40,683 nt of DNA, from positions 1 through 40,683 of the IMG/VR virus record IMGVR_UViG_3300033145_000577; one strand, 5' to 3'. Every line of letters starts with the position of its first letter. The first letter of the stretch is position 1. Both the position numbers and the translations under genes were made by a program. This DNA is from a virus. Below, one piece after another: positions 29,369 to 37,307 of the stretch. The notes below the pieces were generated by a model, which searched no databases, was not told the DNA's origin, and saw only the letters and a program-made list of their open reading frames with translations.

Positions 29369-30133
29369 CTATTTTACTGGTATTACTCTGTAGTAAACTC
29401 TAATATCTAGTAATGCGTCGTCGCTAGCATTACCCGCTATTTCTGCCGTACCATTATTATCTAGGTCTAGTGCTACGTTTTCCTCAGGTGTCATTAATGC
29501 CTCCGCCATAGCTTGGTATCGGTTTTGGTCTGTAGCTTGATCTATAAATCCGGTTACTTCTATCTCCATTAATTCGGTACTAGCATTGTAACGTAGGGCT
29601 AGATTATCGTCGCTTTCGGTTAGAACTTCGCTCCCTGCGGTTAATCTTAAATTTACTGCTATCGGTAAAATAGCGTAGCCTACTCCCGCCTCTGTAGCAG
29701 GTACTAGCTCTATATTAGTCCCCGCTAGGGCTTTAATCTGTACGGCTGTTAATTGTACGTCTACGTATTTAATTATAGAACTATCTAATTTATCGCTAGT
29801 TACTGCGTCGTCTGCTAATTTGGCGGTAGTTACTGCTAGGTCTGCAATTTCTGCGGTAGTAATGTCGCCGATTAAATTAAAGTCGCTTAATAGCTTTGTG
29901 CCTTGATTTTCATATAAACCTTTAGTTCCGTCTACTGCGTCGGTTTTAATGAATAGGCAACCCTTAGCATAGCCGTCCTCGTCTGCTGTCGGTACGGTTG
30001 CACCTCTAGCCATTAGAACGTCCTTAGCGTCGTCCTGCAATAAAATTTCTACTTCGGTAGTATCGGGCGTACCCTCTTTACCGTCTACTTGAATTTTATT
30101 ACGCACTCTATTTGCGTGTGTTTCGTTTCCCAT
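29369..30133 (-). CDS. Head decoration or head-fibre protein (probable)
   Basis: This 254-residue protein begins GNETHANRVRNKIQVDGKEG and has a fibre-like repeat DITTAEIADLAVTTAKLADD AVTSDKLDSS typical of phage fibre shafts, then a beta domain (YAILPIAVNLRLTAGSEVLT, FIDQATDQNRYQAMAEALMT) and an acidic end. Being two genes after the major capsid protein and before the connector, it is probably a capsid decoration or head fibre; a tail location cannot be excluded. It is followed by a terminator. Confidence 0.6.
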   Translation of the reverse strand: MGNETHANRVRNKIQVDGKEGTPDTTEVEILLQDDAKDVLMARGATVPTADEDGYAKGCLFIKTDAVDGTKGLYENQGTKLLSDFNLIGDITTAEIADLAVTTAKLADDAVTSDKLDSSIIKYVDVQLTAVQIKALAGTNIELVPATEAGVGYAILPIAVNLRLTAGSEVLTESDDNLALRYNASTELMEIEVTGFIDQATDQNRYQAMAEALMTPEENVALDLDNNGTAEIAGNASDDALLDIRVYYRVIPVK

Positions 30134-30193
30134 ATTTTTAAGTGTTTATAATTTTTTAATCTTCACTACGTTTTTATCTAGTAGCAAATTCTC

Positions 30194-30640
30194 TTAAAGT
30201 TCCTTTACTAATTCGTTAATAATTTCTTTATCCTCTCTAACGGTTTCCCCGTCTTCTTCGTATAGGCTAACTCTAAATCTCTTAGCTATTTCATGCAATT
30301 TAGGTGCTGGGATTTTCCCGTCAAAACGCTCTACTACGTCTTTAGGCATTCTTCCAAATCGCTTTACTTCTTTTTTAGTTCTGTATAAACCAATTTCTAC
30401 TATGTCCTCGCCGTTCTTATAAGCCTTAACTTTAACGTCGTAATAGATTACTCCTTTTTTCTTTGCGTCTGCTAACTTTTTATCGTCCTCAATCTTTTTA
30501 TTTTCCACTTTTTTAGCGTCCTCTAATTCCGCTTTTTTAATTTTAATCACTTCCGCTAAGTCCTTAGCACTTTCATCGCCTGTTACTTCAATACCTAATT
30601 TCTTAGCGTCTTTGATTAAATCTTTTATTGCTTTTGCCAT
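30194..30640 (-). CDS. Hypothetical head-module protein, helix-extension-helix-like
   Basis: This 148-residue protein begins with two helices AKAIKDLIKDAKKLGIEVTG and SAKDLAEVIKIKKAELEDAK, a pattern like HeH/LEM or SAP-type modules that are often attached to small head proteins and bind DNA or protein. The C-terminal half is a beta/helix domain (YYDVKVKAYKNGEDIVEIGL, RFGRMPKDVVERFDGK). It sits directly after the major capsid gene. Function is unknown; a capsid accessory is a guess from position. Confidence 0.6.
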   Translation of the reverse strand: MAKAIKDLIKDAKKLGIEVTGDESAKDLAEVIKIKKAELEDAKKVENKKIEDDKKLADAKKKGVIYYDVKVKAYKNGEDIVEIGLYRTKKEVKRFGRMPKDVVERFDGKIPAPKLHEIAKRFRVSLYEEDGETVREDKEIINELVKEL

Positions 30641-30697
30641 ATAGTTTTCTTTAAATTTTTTTATAAATTATAAATATTAAATTGTCTAATCGGTTAA

Positions 30698-30720
30698 GGG
30701 GTAGCCGTTATAGCTACCCC
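30698..30720 (-). promoter_or_regulatory. Stable hairpin after major capsid gene
   Basis: GGGGTAGC (30720-30713 on the minus strand) pairs with GCTACCCC (30705-30698) around TATAACG. Only two T follow, so it is at best a weak terminator. Placed 15 bases after the capsid stop codon, it may partly terminate or protect the 3' end of the capsid mRNA to raise capsid expression. Confidence 0.5.
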
Positions 30721-30734
30721 GTCGCCTATCTAAT

Positions 30735-31895
30735 CTAGCTTAAAGTCTGTAATAGTCCGTGACTTTGTCCTACGTTCTCTACTGCTAGCCCGAATTTACC
30801 TTGTAGGGTTTCTTTGTTCTCTCGGCTGTTAGTGTTTGTTTCCTTGACAAATTTTAAACTGTCATTTTCTTTCCAACCTTTAATCATTTTTCTGCTATCT
30901 CCTACCGCTACCTCGCTGTCGCTCATATCTAGGTCTACTACTACAGGTACTAATCCAAATCCGTCTGCCATATAAGCGTCTAGCACTCTACCTGTGTATC
31001 TTGCGGAGTTATCCACTGTAATACTGTCGGCTGAACTAAAGTTATTAAATAGCGTTTTTTTAGCGGGGCTCATTACAATATAATTGACGGTACCACCTGC
31101 TAATCTAACGTCCTGAATAATAGCCCTTAATACTGTTTCGGTAAATGCTCCTCCTACGGCTGTTTTAATTCCGGCTGATAGAGATAACCATTGGATAAAT
31201 CCTCTAGTCATACTAGCAAATCCGCTAGCAGGTGCTCTACTAACTCCGTAAATAGCCGTTCTAGCTAAATCTCTCATTACTCTTTCTACTGCCTCGTTTC
31301 TTAATACGTCTGCGGTACGTCCTACTTTTCTAGCTTGGTCGGTATTAGCTTTTGACAGGTCAATAATTTCCTCTACTAATTGGGTGTAATTAGTAAATTT
31401 GCTTGTTTCCTCTGCCATAGCCTCGCCGTCTACTTTCCCCTCTTCATGGGCGTTACCAATTACTTTGGCTATAATAGCGTCTGTACCGTGTGCTACTGCT
31501 GTACTTTCACCCGCTCCACGTTCGTAAACGTCAATAGTGTTTCCACTTCGGTCTACTGCTTTAACTACTACAATCTCGCTCTCTACTTTTAATACGTCGC
31601 CGATTGTAATTCTGTCAATATAACTAGCACTTACAGGTAAAGCTGTAGTATCGGAATTAGTATCCCAATCCGCACTACCTCCGCTAGCGGTTACTTCTAC
31701 CTCTGGGGTAGTATAATCTCTAACTAATACCTCGAACTCGTCTGTAATAAACGGGGTTTCTCTATTTTTAAATAAGTCCCAAACTTTCCCAAATTCATTA
31801 GCCATTAGAGGCGTAATGTTTTCCGCAATAGCTAGTACTTCGGGGTCTAGCTTACTATTTGCGTCTTCTAGGGTTGTGTGCATTCCTAAATCCAT
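30735..31895 (-). CDS. Major capsid protein (SU10/HK97-fold)
   Basis: This is a 386-residue protein. Features include TPFITDEFEVLVRDYTTPEV, VLKVESEIVVVKAVDRSGNT (beta), TNYTQLVEEIIDLSKANTDQ ARKVGR, ERVMRDLARTAIYGVSRAP, LRAIIQDVRLAGGTVNYIVM SPAKK and VVVDLDMSDSEVAVGDSRKM. These match the SU10-like/DUF5309 major head proteins with the HK97 fold. No delta-domain protease is encoded nearby; a separate scaffold gene lies directly upstream. It should be the most abundant virion protein. The stop is TAG followed by a second TAG two codons later. Confidence 0.85.
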   Translation of the reverse strand: MDLGMHTTLEDANSKLDPEVLAIAENITPLMANEFGKVWDLFKNRETPFITDEFEVLVRDYTTPEVEVTASGGSADWDTNSDTTALPVSASYIDRITIGDVLKVESEIVVVKAVDRSGNTIDVYERGAGESTAVAHGTDAIIAKVIGNAHEEGKVDGEAMAEETSKFTNYTQLVEEIIDLSKANTDQARKVGRTADVLRNEAVERVMRDLARTAIYGVSRAPASGFASMTRGFIQWLSLSAGIKTAVGGAFTETVLRAIIQDVRLAGGTVNYIVMSPAKKTLFNNFSSADSITVDNSARYTGRVLDAYMADGFGLVPVVVDLDMSDSEVAVGDSRKMIKGWKENDSLKFVKETNTNSRENKETLQGKFGLAVENVGQSHGLLQTLS

Positions 31896-31961
31896 ATTTT
31901 TTTGTTTTAACTTTAAATAAAATTATTTTGTCTTACTTAAAGTATGTAAATTTTTAAATAA

Positions 31962-32714
31962 TTAATCTGTTTCCTTGTTGCTATTTTCGTTAGCCTCTCT
32001 AATCTCTTTAATTTTCCTACCCGTTTCCACATACTCTTTATTCTGAATAGGGGTACGCTCTGCTCCTAACTCTTTTAACTCGTCAAATCTCTTTTGAGTT
32101 TTGCTCTCTTCGTCTAAATTTATGTCATCATCACTATTAGGTATTTTCCCGCCTTTACCTCCGGCTTTAATGCCTAGGATTTTAGCGTTTTCGGTAATGT
32201 ACTCTAGCTTTTTTCTAGCACTATAATCTTGTGGGATTAATGCGTGCTTGTCTTCTGGAATAATTTTTAAATTATCCTCTACGATTTTATTAATCGTGCT
32301 TTTGTACTTTCCTAAAATCGCCTCGCTCTTAGTTGCGTCATTTTGTAGCTCTTTACGTTTAGCCTCTGCGTCTTCGTAAAGTTCTTGAAATTTACCCTCT
32401 TTTTCTTTTTTCTTTTTTCCCTTTTCTTCTTTTTCTTTTTCAATATCTGTTAGCTTTTTTTCTATGTCGCCTACGCTTGACATTAATTTAGCTACTGCGG
32501 GATTTACTTTTTTTAATTCGTCTAGGCTAACTTTTGATAAGTCTATTTTCTTATCGTCTTTTTTTTCTTTTTCCTTTTCCTCTCGCTTTTTCTTTTCGTC
32601 TTCGGTTTCCTCGACGTATTTAATTTTTTCTCCCTTATCATTTTTAAGGGCTTTTGTTCTGTCTTTGGGGTCAATTTTATATTTTACCCCGTTAATGATG
32701 ATGTACTTTTTCAT
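31962..32714 (-). CDS. Capsid scaffolding protein
   Basis: From ATG 32714 (MKKYIIINGVKYKIDPKDRT) this is a 250-residue protein. The upstream TTG frame at 32759 runs through a hairpin and is less likely. It has a small N-terminal beta module, a long highly charged coiled coil (EDEKKKREEKEKEKKDDKKI and further KEK repeats to about 150) and a helical C-terminus with SATARKK-like YSARKKLEYITENAKILGIK. Charge, helicity and position just before the capsid gene identify a scaffold that shapes the prohead and leaves before packaging. A promoter and a structured leader precede it. Confidence 0.78.
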   Translation of the reverse strand: MKKYIIINGVKYKIDPKDRTKALKNDKGEKIKYVEETEDEKKKREEKEKEKKDDKKIDLSKVSLDELKKVNPAVAKLMSSVGDIEKKLTDIEKEKEEKGKKKKEKEGKFQELYEDAEAKRKELQNDATKSEAILGKYKSTINKIVEDNLKIIPEDKHALIPQDYSARKKLEYITENAKILGIKAGGKGGKIPNSDDDINLDEESKTQKRFDELKELGAERTPIQNKEYVETGRKIKEIREANENSNKETD

Positions 32715-32747
32715 AAATTTACTTTTAATTTTAATTTTTAATTGGTC

Positions 32748-32812
32748 GGGGGCTCGCAACCCCGTGTATTACTATTTTGTTGTACCCTGTTGGGTCTAGG
32801 ATAGTTACCTAG
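32748..32812 (-). promoter_or_regulatory. Leader of scaffold gene with three hairpins
   Basis: Between the promoter candidate and the scaffold start the minus-strand leader can form three small hairpins: CTAGG/CCTAG with a 7-base loop (32812-32796), ACCC/GGGT with a 4-base loop (32795-32784) and CGGGG/CCCCG with an 8-base loop (32764-32747 on the gene strand). The set recalls a tRNA by size, but the loops lack tRNA signatures. It may stabilise or regulate the scaffold-capsid mRNA. Confidence 0.4.
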
Positions 32813-32823
32813 TTATATTAATT

Positions 32824-32852
32824 ATTATACTACTTTTGATAAAATAGCACAA
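32824..32852 (-). promoter_or_regulatory. Sigma70-like promoter candidate for scaffold and capsid
   Basis: TTGTGC (32852-32847) and a perfect TATAAT (32829-32824) are separated by 17 bases, just after the minor head protein stop codon (32856). The layout is like the KH-gene promoter. It would allow extra expression of scaffold and capsid genes compared with portal and terminase. Confidence 0.5.
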
Positions 32853-32855
32853 CGT

Positions 32856-34958
32856 TTATTTTAAATCTGGACGCATTAGCCAAACATGCCGGCAATTCCC
32901 TACCCATATGCACTTACCGTTTCTTCTTGTATAAAGTGTGTTATTTTTTTCCAGTTCTACACAATAAACAAAATCATTATATTCTTTTTTTTCTATTTTC
33001 ATGTTTGATAATGAAATATGTTTATGATTATTTTGTCTTATAACCCACTGATTGTTATTTATTGTATATGTTCCGTTTTTGAATTTAACATTTTTCCCTT
33101 TGCTTTTCATTAAATAATACGAGGGTCTTTTTCCTACTTTTAATATCAATTCCCCTATATCGTCAGCCATTTTTTTTGAAGATGTAATATAAGTTATTTC
33201 ATCTTTTAAATTACCACCCTTGTACTGTTTTGATTTCCTTTTTGATCCGTCCCCTAAATTAAAAGTATATAAAAACTCTTCTATTATCCCCCTGCTTGAG
33301 TTTTTTATTTTATTTGGTATAAATTTGTTTGCTGATTTTCCGAATTGCTTTAAATATTCTCCTAATTTTTTATCTCTAAATCTTATACTCTCGTCATTTA
33401 AATATAATTTATTTTTAGTAAAAGCCTTTATAGCTTTTAGCATATAACTATATTTCTTTGGATTTTTTGTTTTTGATTGAGATATGCTTATCAAATAACT
33501 AGTATCTACTTTGCTGGACGAACCTTCTGACAACCATATCCCCATAAATCTTGCAAATTCAACCGAACATTCATCTTTATTTTCCCATTTTGAGCTCGCA
33601 TAAAATCTACCACTTTTTTTATCTAATAATTTATCGGCATGTATCATTTTAAATTCATACTTTCCTAACTTCCTGTTACTGTCACTCTGATAAAACATAT
33701 TATGATTGCCTGTGACTGCTATGTTTGCTATTTTATTTTTAAAATAAATTAATTCTTTTTCTTTGTGTTTAAAGGTTTTTATTATTTTTGTTTTTTCTAA
33801 ATTAAAAGTTTTCTGATTAAGTGATATTACTTCATCATCTATTTTAACATCTTTAATCAACTTCCACCCTTCTGCTGTTAGCATTTCTGTGTCTTTATCA
33901 AAACAATTCGGGTGTATAGGGATTGATATAGGCGACGTCGGGTAGTTCTTACTATCCCCGCTTATACTGTATAGTTTTCCCTCGTACGGCGTGCATATCG
34001 GGCATGCTCCGGCGTGTATACTTACTTGTACTATGTCTACGCCGAACTGTCCGGCTCTATTTATTAATGCCTCGTTACTGGCTTTTATTACGTGCGTCCT
34101 TGCTAGCATTTCGCTATAGCGTCTTAAACTCCAACTACGCCCGCCTCTGTCTACTAATACGTTAAATCCTTTATCGCCTAATAATTCTACTATTTCTTTT
34201 TTTACTTTTTGTATACTCTTACCTGTAATTTCCTTAGCTATAATCTTCCCTCGTATCTGTCGCCGTAAAGCCTCGTTTAGTTTCTGCTCCGCTCCTCGCA
34301 TTAATCCATTCATGCTATTTGCAAAATCTAGGTAGCTCTCGCCTAGTAGTGCCTCTACCGTTCCTGAGTGTATACTTAAATCTCTAACTATCTTAATCTC
34401 TGCCGGTGTAAATTTTATTTTATATTTTTCAAATTCTCTCCCTACCATTCCTTTCATTATCTTGGGCTCTGAAGTAAATATTTTCCAGCGTGTTTGTAAA
34501 TGGTTTCTAATATCTCCCATTACTACTTTATTGTATTTTACCGCTCTACCCATTTTAGTATATAGGTCGCCGTAACTATAAATATTTTTAGCGTCTACTC
34601 TTTTTAATAGTCCCGCCATTTTCGGGTTAGTATAACTTACCTGTAATATCGTATCCTTTAAAATAGCTTTAGCTAATTTACTATTTAGCCTTATGCTACT
34701 AAATTGGTAATCTGCAAAACTTAAACCGCTCGCATAACTTTTTGGTATTGCCTTGGCTAGCCATTTTTTAATCTCGGGGTCTGCGGACTGTATTATTTTC
34801 CGTATGTTCCTTAATGCCTTAGCTTTCCCCGTTTGGGTTAGGCGTGTATTTATAGCTCTTAAAACTTCGTTCCTAGCCTCTAGGTCTAGGCGTTCCATAA
34901 CATTTAAAAGCTGTGTTATATTTGCGTCTTTATAAATTATGTCGCCTAGCTTTTTCAT
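32856..34958 (-). CDS. Mu F-like minor head protein interrupted by an intein
   Basis: The open frame encodes 700 residues. The N-extein (1-351) is a Mu gpF/SPP1 gp7-like head morphogenesis protein: long helices, then LARTHVIKASNEALINRAGQ, IHAGACPICTPYEGKLYSIS, and IPIHPN. The intein follows (352-688), and the C-extein is the 12 residues CRHVWLMRPDLK. Joined, the extein reads HPNCRH, the conserved Cys/His motif of the family, giving a 363-residue protein. The protein sits at the portal vertex and helps DNA entry or head assembly. Splicing must occur for the conserved motif to be complete. Confidence 0.88.
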   Translation of the reverse strand: MKKLGDIIYKDANITQLLNVMERLDLEARNEVLRAINTRLTQTGKAKALRNIRKIIQSADPEIKKWLAKAIPKSYASGLSFADYQFSSIRLNSKLAKAILKDTILQVSYTNPKMAGLLKRVDAKNIYSYGDLYTKMGRAVKYNKVVMGDIRNHLQTRWKIFTSEPKIMKGMVGREFEKYKIKFTPAEIKIVRDLSIHSGTVEALLGESYLDFANSMNGLMRGAEQKLNEALRRQIRGKIIAKEITGKSIQKVKKEIVELLGDKGFNVLVDRGGRSWSLRRYSEMLARTHVIKASNEALINRAGQFGVDIVQVSIHAGACPICTPYEGKLYSISGDSKNYPTSPISIPIHPNCFDKDTEMLTAEGWKLIKDVKIDDEVISLNQKTFNLEKTKIIKTFKHKEKELIYFKNKIANIAVTGNHNMFYQSDSNRKLGKYEFKMIHADKLLDKKSGRFYASSKWENKDECSVEFARFMGIWLSEGSSSKVDTSYLISISQSKTKNPKKYSYMLKAIKAFTKNKLYLNDESIRFRDKKLGEYLKQFGKSANKFIPNKIKNSSRGIIEEFLYTFNLGDGSKRKSKQYKGGNLKDEITYITSSKKMADDIGELILKVGKRPSYYLMKSKGKNVKFKNGTYTINNNQWVIRQNNHKHISLSNMKIEKKEYNDFVYCVELEKNNTLYTRRNGKCIWVGNCRHVWLMRPDLK
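32895..33905 (-). mobile_element. Intein with LAGLIDADG homing endonuclease, 337 residues
   Basis: Intein residue 1 is Cys (codon 33905-33903) in CFDKDTEMLTAEGWKLIKDV (block A). Block B is IAVTGNHNMFY with T65 and H68. LAGLIDADG helices are FMGIWLSEGSS (about 120-130) and FLYTFNLGDGS (about 211-221). The C-terminal blocks are YCVELEKNNTLYTRRNGKC and WVGN, with Asn 337 before extein Cys (32894-32892). The penultimate residue is Gly rather than the usual His, a known minority type. Codon use is more AT/T-ending than the exteins, showing recent arrival. It is placed in the most conserved motif of the host protein, which is typical of inteins. Confidence 0.9.
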
Positions 34959-34961
34959 ATT

Positions 34962-35099
34962 TTAAAAAAATTTATTGAATAAATATAGGCAAAAAAGCTG
35001 TAATAAAATTAATGTTACTATGCCGTCCTTAAATCCTGTAAAATACATTAATTTAAATTGCCGTCTAAAATTTTGCATTAAGGTAAATTTCCCTCGCAT
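34962..35099 (-). CDS. Small membrane protein, 45 residues
   Basis: ATG 35099 starts MRGKFTLMQNFRRQFKLMYF; the rest, TGFKDGIVTLILLQLFCLYL FNKFF, is one hydrophobic helix, ending at TAA 34962 just 4 bases before the next start. A basic N-terminus before the helix suggests an N-in orientation. Function is unknown. It pairs with the 65-residue membrane protein upstream; both sit between portal and minor head genes, where small membrane proteins are unusual. Confidence 0.55.
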   Translation of the reverse strand: MRGKFTLMQNFRRQFKLMYFTGFKDGIVTLILLQLFCLYLFNKFF

Positions 35100-35129
35100 A
35101 AAATTTTTATTAATCGTCAGAACTCATAA

Positions 35130-35327
35130 TTAAAATATTGATTTAGCTAGGCGTGCTACAACTATTATAGAAAATAGTGTTATTAGAAAAATACCTAACC
35201 CCGCAAAATAAACTTTTATAAATAATCTATAGTTTAATTTTGCTAAGTGGTCTTCTAATAGTTTCGCACTACTCTCTACTTTTTCCGGTAGTCCCCTACT
35301 TAATTTATTGCCTCTTGGAAAATTCAT
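35130..35327 (-). CDS. Small single-pass membrane protein, 65 residues
   Basis: MNFPRGNKLSRGLPEKVESS starts a soluble helical part followed by a C-terminal membrane helix (about 40-58, VYFAGLGIFLITLFSIIVVA) and a short basic end (RLAKSIF). This tail-anchored layout could place the soluble helix in the cytoplasm. No family was recognised. It follows a strongly structured RNA gap at 35427-35339. Confidence 0.6.
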   Translation of the reverse strand: MNFPRGNKLSRGLPEKVESSAKLLEDHLAKLNYRLFIKVYFAGLGIFLITLFSIIVVARLAKSIF

Positions 35328-35338
35328 ATATTTTTTAT

Positions 35339-35427
35339 TATTGCCGTCCCCCTATTACGTGTAATAAGGGGTAATCATATGCAAATCTCTTTCGGGCAAT
35401 CAATAACCTAAAAGAGGGACGGCAATA
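35339..35427 (-). ncRNA. Three-way-junction RNA candidate after the portal gene
   Basis: A 12-bp stem pairs TATTGCCGTCCC (35339-35350, plus strand) with GGGACGGCAATA (35416-35427). Inside, CCCCTTATTAC/GTAATAGGGG (35371-35361 with 35358-35349) gives about 10 bp with tetraloop CACG and one U.G wobble on the minus strand, sharing a few G residues with the outer stem. A third stem CTCTTT/AAAGAG closes a loop with 18 bases. This fills the 107-base gap between portal and a small membrane protein. It may be an RNase III-type processing site or a regulatory RNA. Confidence 0.55.
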
Positions 35428-35434
35428 TTATTAT

Positions 35435-36817
35435 TTAAAATTCGGGTTTATTGTTTATATCTAATACTCCACTCTCTATATTTTCTTTTTTAATTAGTTC
35501 CATTTCTGCGTCTACGTCTTCGTCGCTAAAATTGTCTAATCTCTTCATAGCTGATCGTCGGCTACTTAATCCTCCGCTTACTTTTTCATTTTCTTTATTT
35601 ACTTCCTCTATTTCGTCTATTGGTAGAACTTCGCTATATTTAATTTCTATCTTTCCATCTAGGTCTTTACTATTCATTAATTTATAGCCTATCCTAATCA
35701 TTTTTCTGACGCCCTTAGTAATCTTGCTACGCTTTCGTGTGGTTTTTCTTATCGCTCCGAATAATTGAATACGTAAAGCCTCTACCCGTTCAGGCATTGC
35801 TGATTTTAATAATTCAAACATTGGTATTGATGTAATCCAACTAATGAATTGTAAATTTTTTTCTACGTGTTTCTCGGTATCTTCTATAAGCGGGTTAGTA
35901 TTTAAAATATATTTAGCGTCGCCTTGCTCCTTATCGGTCATTATATAATCAAACGCTTTTAATTTACCGTCGTCGGTTTTTAATTCGTCTATAACCGGTA
36001 ATTGTATTTTAGCGTCTAGGTTTTTTAGTAATTGAGTGCTTATATGCGTTCGTCTTTCATTTACTTCTTGTAGCTGTGGCATAATAGGGGCATAGTCGCT
36101 AGCTCCAAATCCCCAACTATTTTTACGTCCGTTATCTATTTGGGCTATAGGTAGCTCGCCTAGTCCCTCCATAGTTTCCTTGGGTTCTGCCGTTATTTCC
36201 GCATAATCTAGGGCTAGCTCGCTCTCCGCTCTTCCGTCGCCGTCTATTTGCCATAACTGCCTAGTAATTTTTACGTCTTTGCCCTCTAGCTCATAATATT
36301 GCGTATATAAAATTTTCTTACGGTCTTTTAATATGCTATTATCGTCCTTTGGGTCAAATAAGAATGTTGCAAAAATAACGCTACCGTCGTTCTGTGGAAA
36401 ATATTGGTCTTTAGGTACTTTTTGTATTCTATAAACGCTATCCTCGTCTTGGTAACCTAGTAAAACCTCAAAACCATATTCGCTTTGATTATATGCGTAG
36501 TCGTGTATTTCTTCCGCTATTTCGTTATCTTCTACTATTCTATCTACTGCTTTCCCCTCTGCCTCGCTACCGCCTATTAAATTTATTGACATTCTTTCGC
36601 TATCGCCTTGGGCAAAATCTGCGTAAAATTCGCTTACCCTAAAAGGTATAGCGTGGGATAAATAAACTATATCCGTAGTCTTAGAATATTGCTTTTTAAT
36701 TATCTCGTGTAATAGTAGCACTCCCTCTTGGTCGTTATCGTGTAATTTTTCGTATTTCCTTAGTGTTGCTATCCTCTTTAGTTCTACGTTACTAGGGAAG
36801 TTTTTTTTTATTTTCAT
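35435..36817 (-). CDS. Portal protein
   Basis: This 460-residue protein fits portal size and pattern: QEGVLLLHEIIKKQYSKTTD, RVSEFYADFAQGDSE, YNQSEYGFEVLLGYQDED, VPKDQYFPQNDGSVIFATFL, IDNGRKNSWGFGASDYAPIM PQLQEVN and the long C-terminal helix VEALRIQLFGAIRKTTRKRS, KITKGVRKMIRIGY. It forms a dodecameric ring at the head vertex and docks terminase. Order TerS, TerL, portal, minor head protein, scaffold, capsid is classical (SPP1/HK97 style). Confidence 0.85.
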   Translation of the reverse strand: MKIKKNFPSNVELKRIATLRKYEKLHDNDQEGVLLLHEIIKKQYSKTTDIVYLSHAIPFRVSEFYADFAQGDSERMSINLIGGSEAEGKAVDRIVEDNEIAEEIHDYAYNQSEYGFEVLLGYQDEDSVYRIQKVPKDQYFPQNDGSVIFATFLFDPKDDNSILKDRKKILYTQYYELEGKDVKITRQLWQIDGDGRAESELALDYAEITAEPKETMEGLGELPIAQIDNGRKNSWGFGASDYAPIMPQLQEVNERRTHISTQLLKNLDAKIQLPVIDELKTDDGKLKAFDYIMTDKEQGDAKYILNTNPLIEDTEKHVEKNLQFISWITSIPMFELLKSAMPERVEALRIQLFGAIRKTTRKRSKITKGVRKMIRIGYKLMNSKDLDGKIEIKYSEVLPIDEIEEVNKENEKVSGGLSSRRSAMKRLDNFSDEDVDAEMELIKKENIESGVLDINNKPEF

Positions 36818-36841
36818 ATTGTTAAAAATATTTAAAAGTTT

Positions 36842-37201
36842 TTATTTTTGTTTTTTGTTTTTCGGTTTCATTTTATATTTTTTCCCGGCTCGGTCTTGGC
36901 TCGCTATCGCTACGTCTATATTATCCTTTAGCGTATTAGCTTTACTAATTTCTTCTTGCTTTACCTTGTCTTTTTTATATTTTTTTTCGTCCTTTTTTAT
37001 TTCCCCGCTAAACTTACTTAGCTTTGTAGCTCTGCATACTGGGCATATTAATTTGCCGTCTTTACGTTTAAAAGTTCCGTCGGTTTCGTTTTCTTTAAAA
37101 ATAATCCTAGGGCAATATCCGCACTTAGCTTTTATAGTTTTTTTAAGTGGTGTAATAATTTTACTAGGTTTTATAATTCTTGCCTCGCTGATCTTTACCA
37201 T
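36842..37201 (-). CDS. Zinc-ribbon protein next to terminase
   Basis: This is a 119-residue basic protein. Cys pairs CGYC (27-30) and CPVC (53-56) form a clear zinc ribbon, preceded by a basic lead (IIKPSKIITPLKKTIKAK) and followed by a Lys-rich helical tail (FSGEIKKDEKKYKKDKVKQE). Zinc-finger DNA- or protein-binding is likely. Its place between TerL and portal suggests a packaging or head accessory, but small zinc proteins occur all over this genome. The structured RNA at 37417-37308 lies upstream. Confidence 0.65.
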   Translation of the reverse strand: MVKISEARIIKPSKIITPLKKTIKAKCGYCPRIIFKENETDGTFKRKDGKLICPVCRATKLSKFSGEIKKDEKKYKKDKVKQEEISKANTLKDNIDVAIASQDRAGKKYKMKPKNKKQK

Positions 37202-37307
37202 AAAATTTCATTTAAATTATTAAAATCGCCCCGTTATTTTCCTAAATAAAAGACGCATACTAATTTTAATTATATTATAAATCGTTTTAAACATATTTCT
37301 GTCATTG

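Noticed and set aside
32748-32812. A tRNA-like set of hairpins before the scaffold gene
   Set aside because: One stem has five pairs and a 7-base loop, but there is no acceptor stem, no TTCRA T-loop, no usable anticodon loop and the order of arms is wrong.
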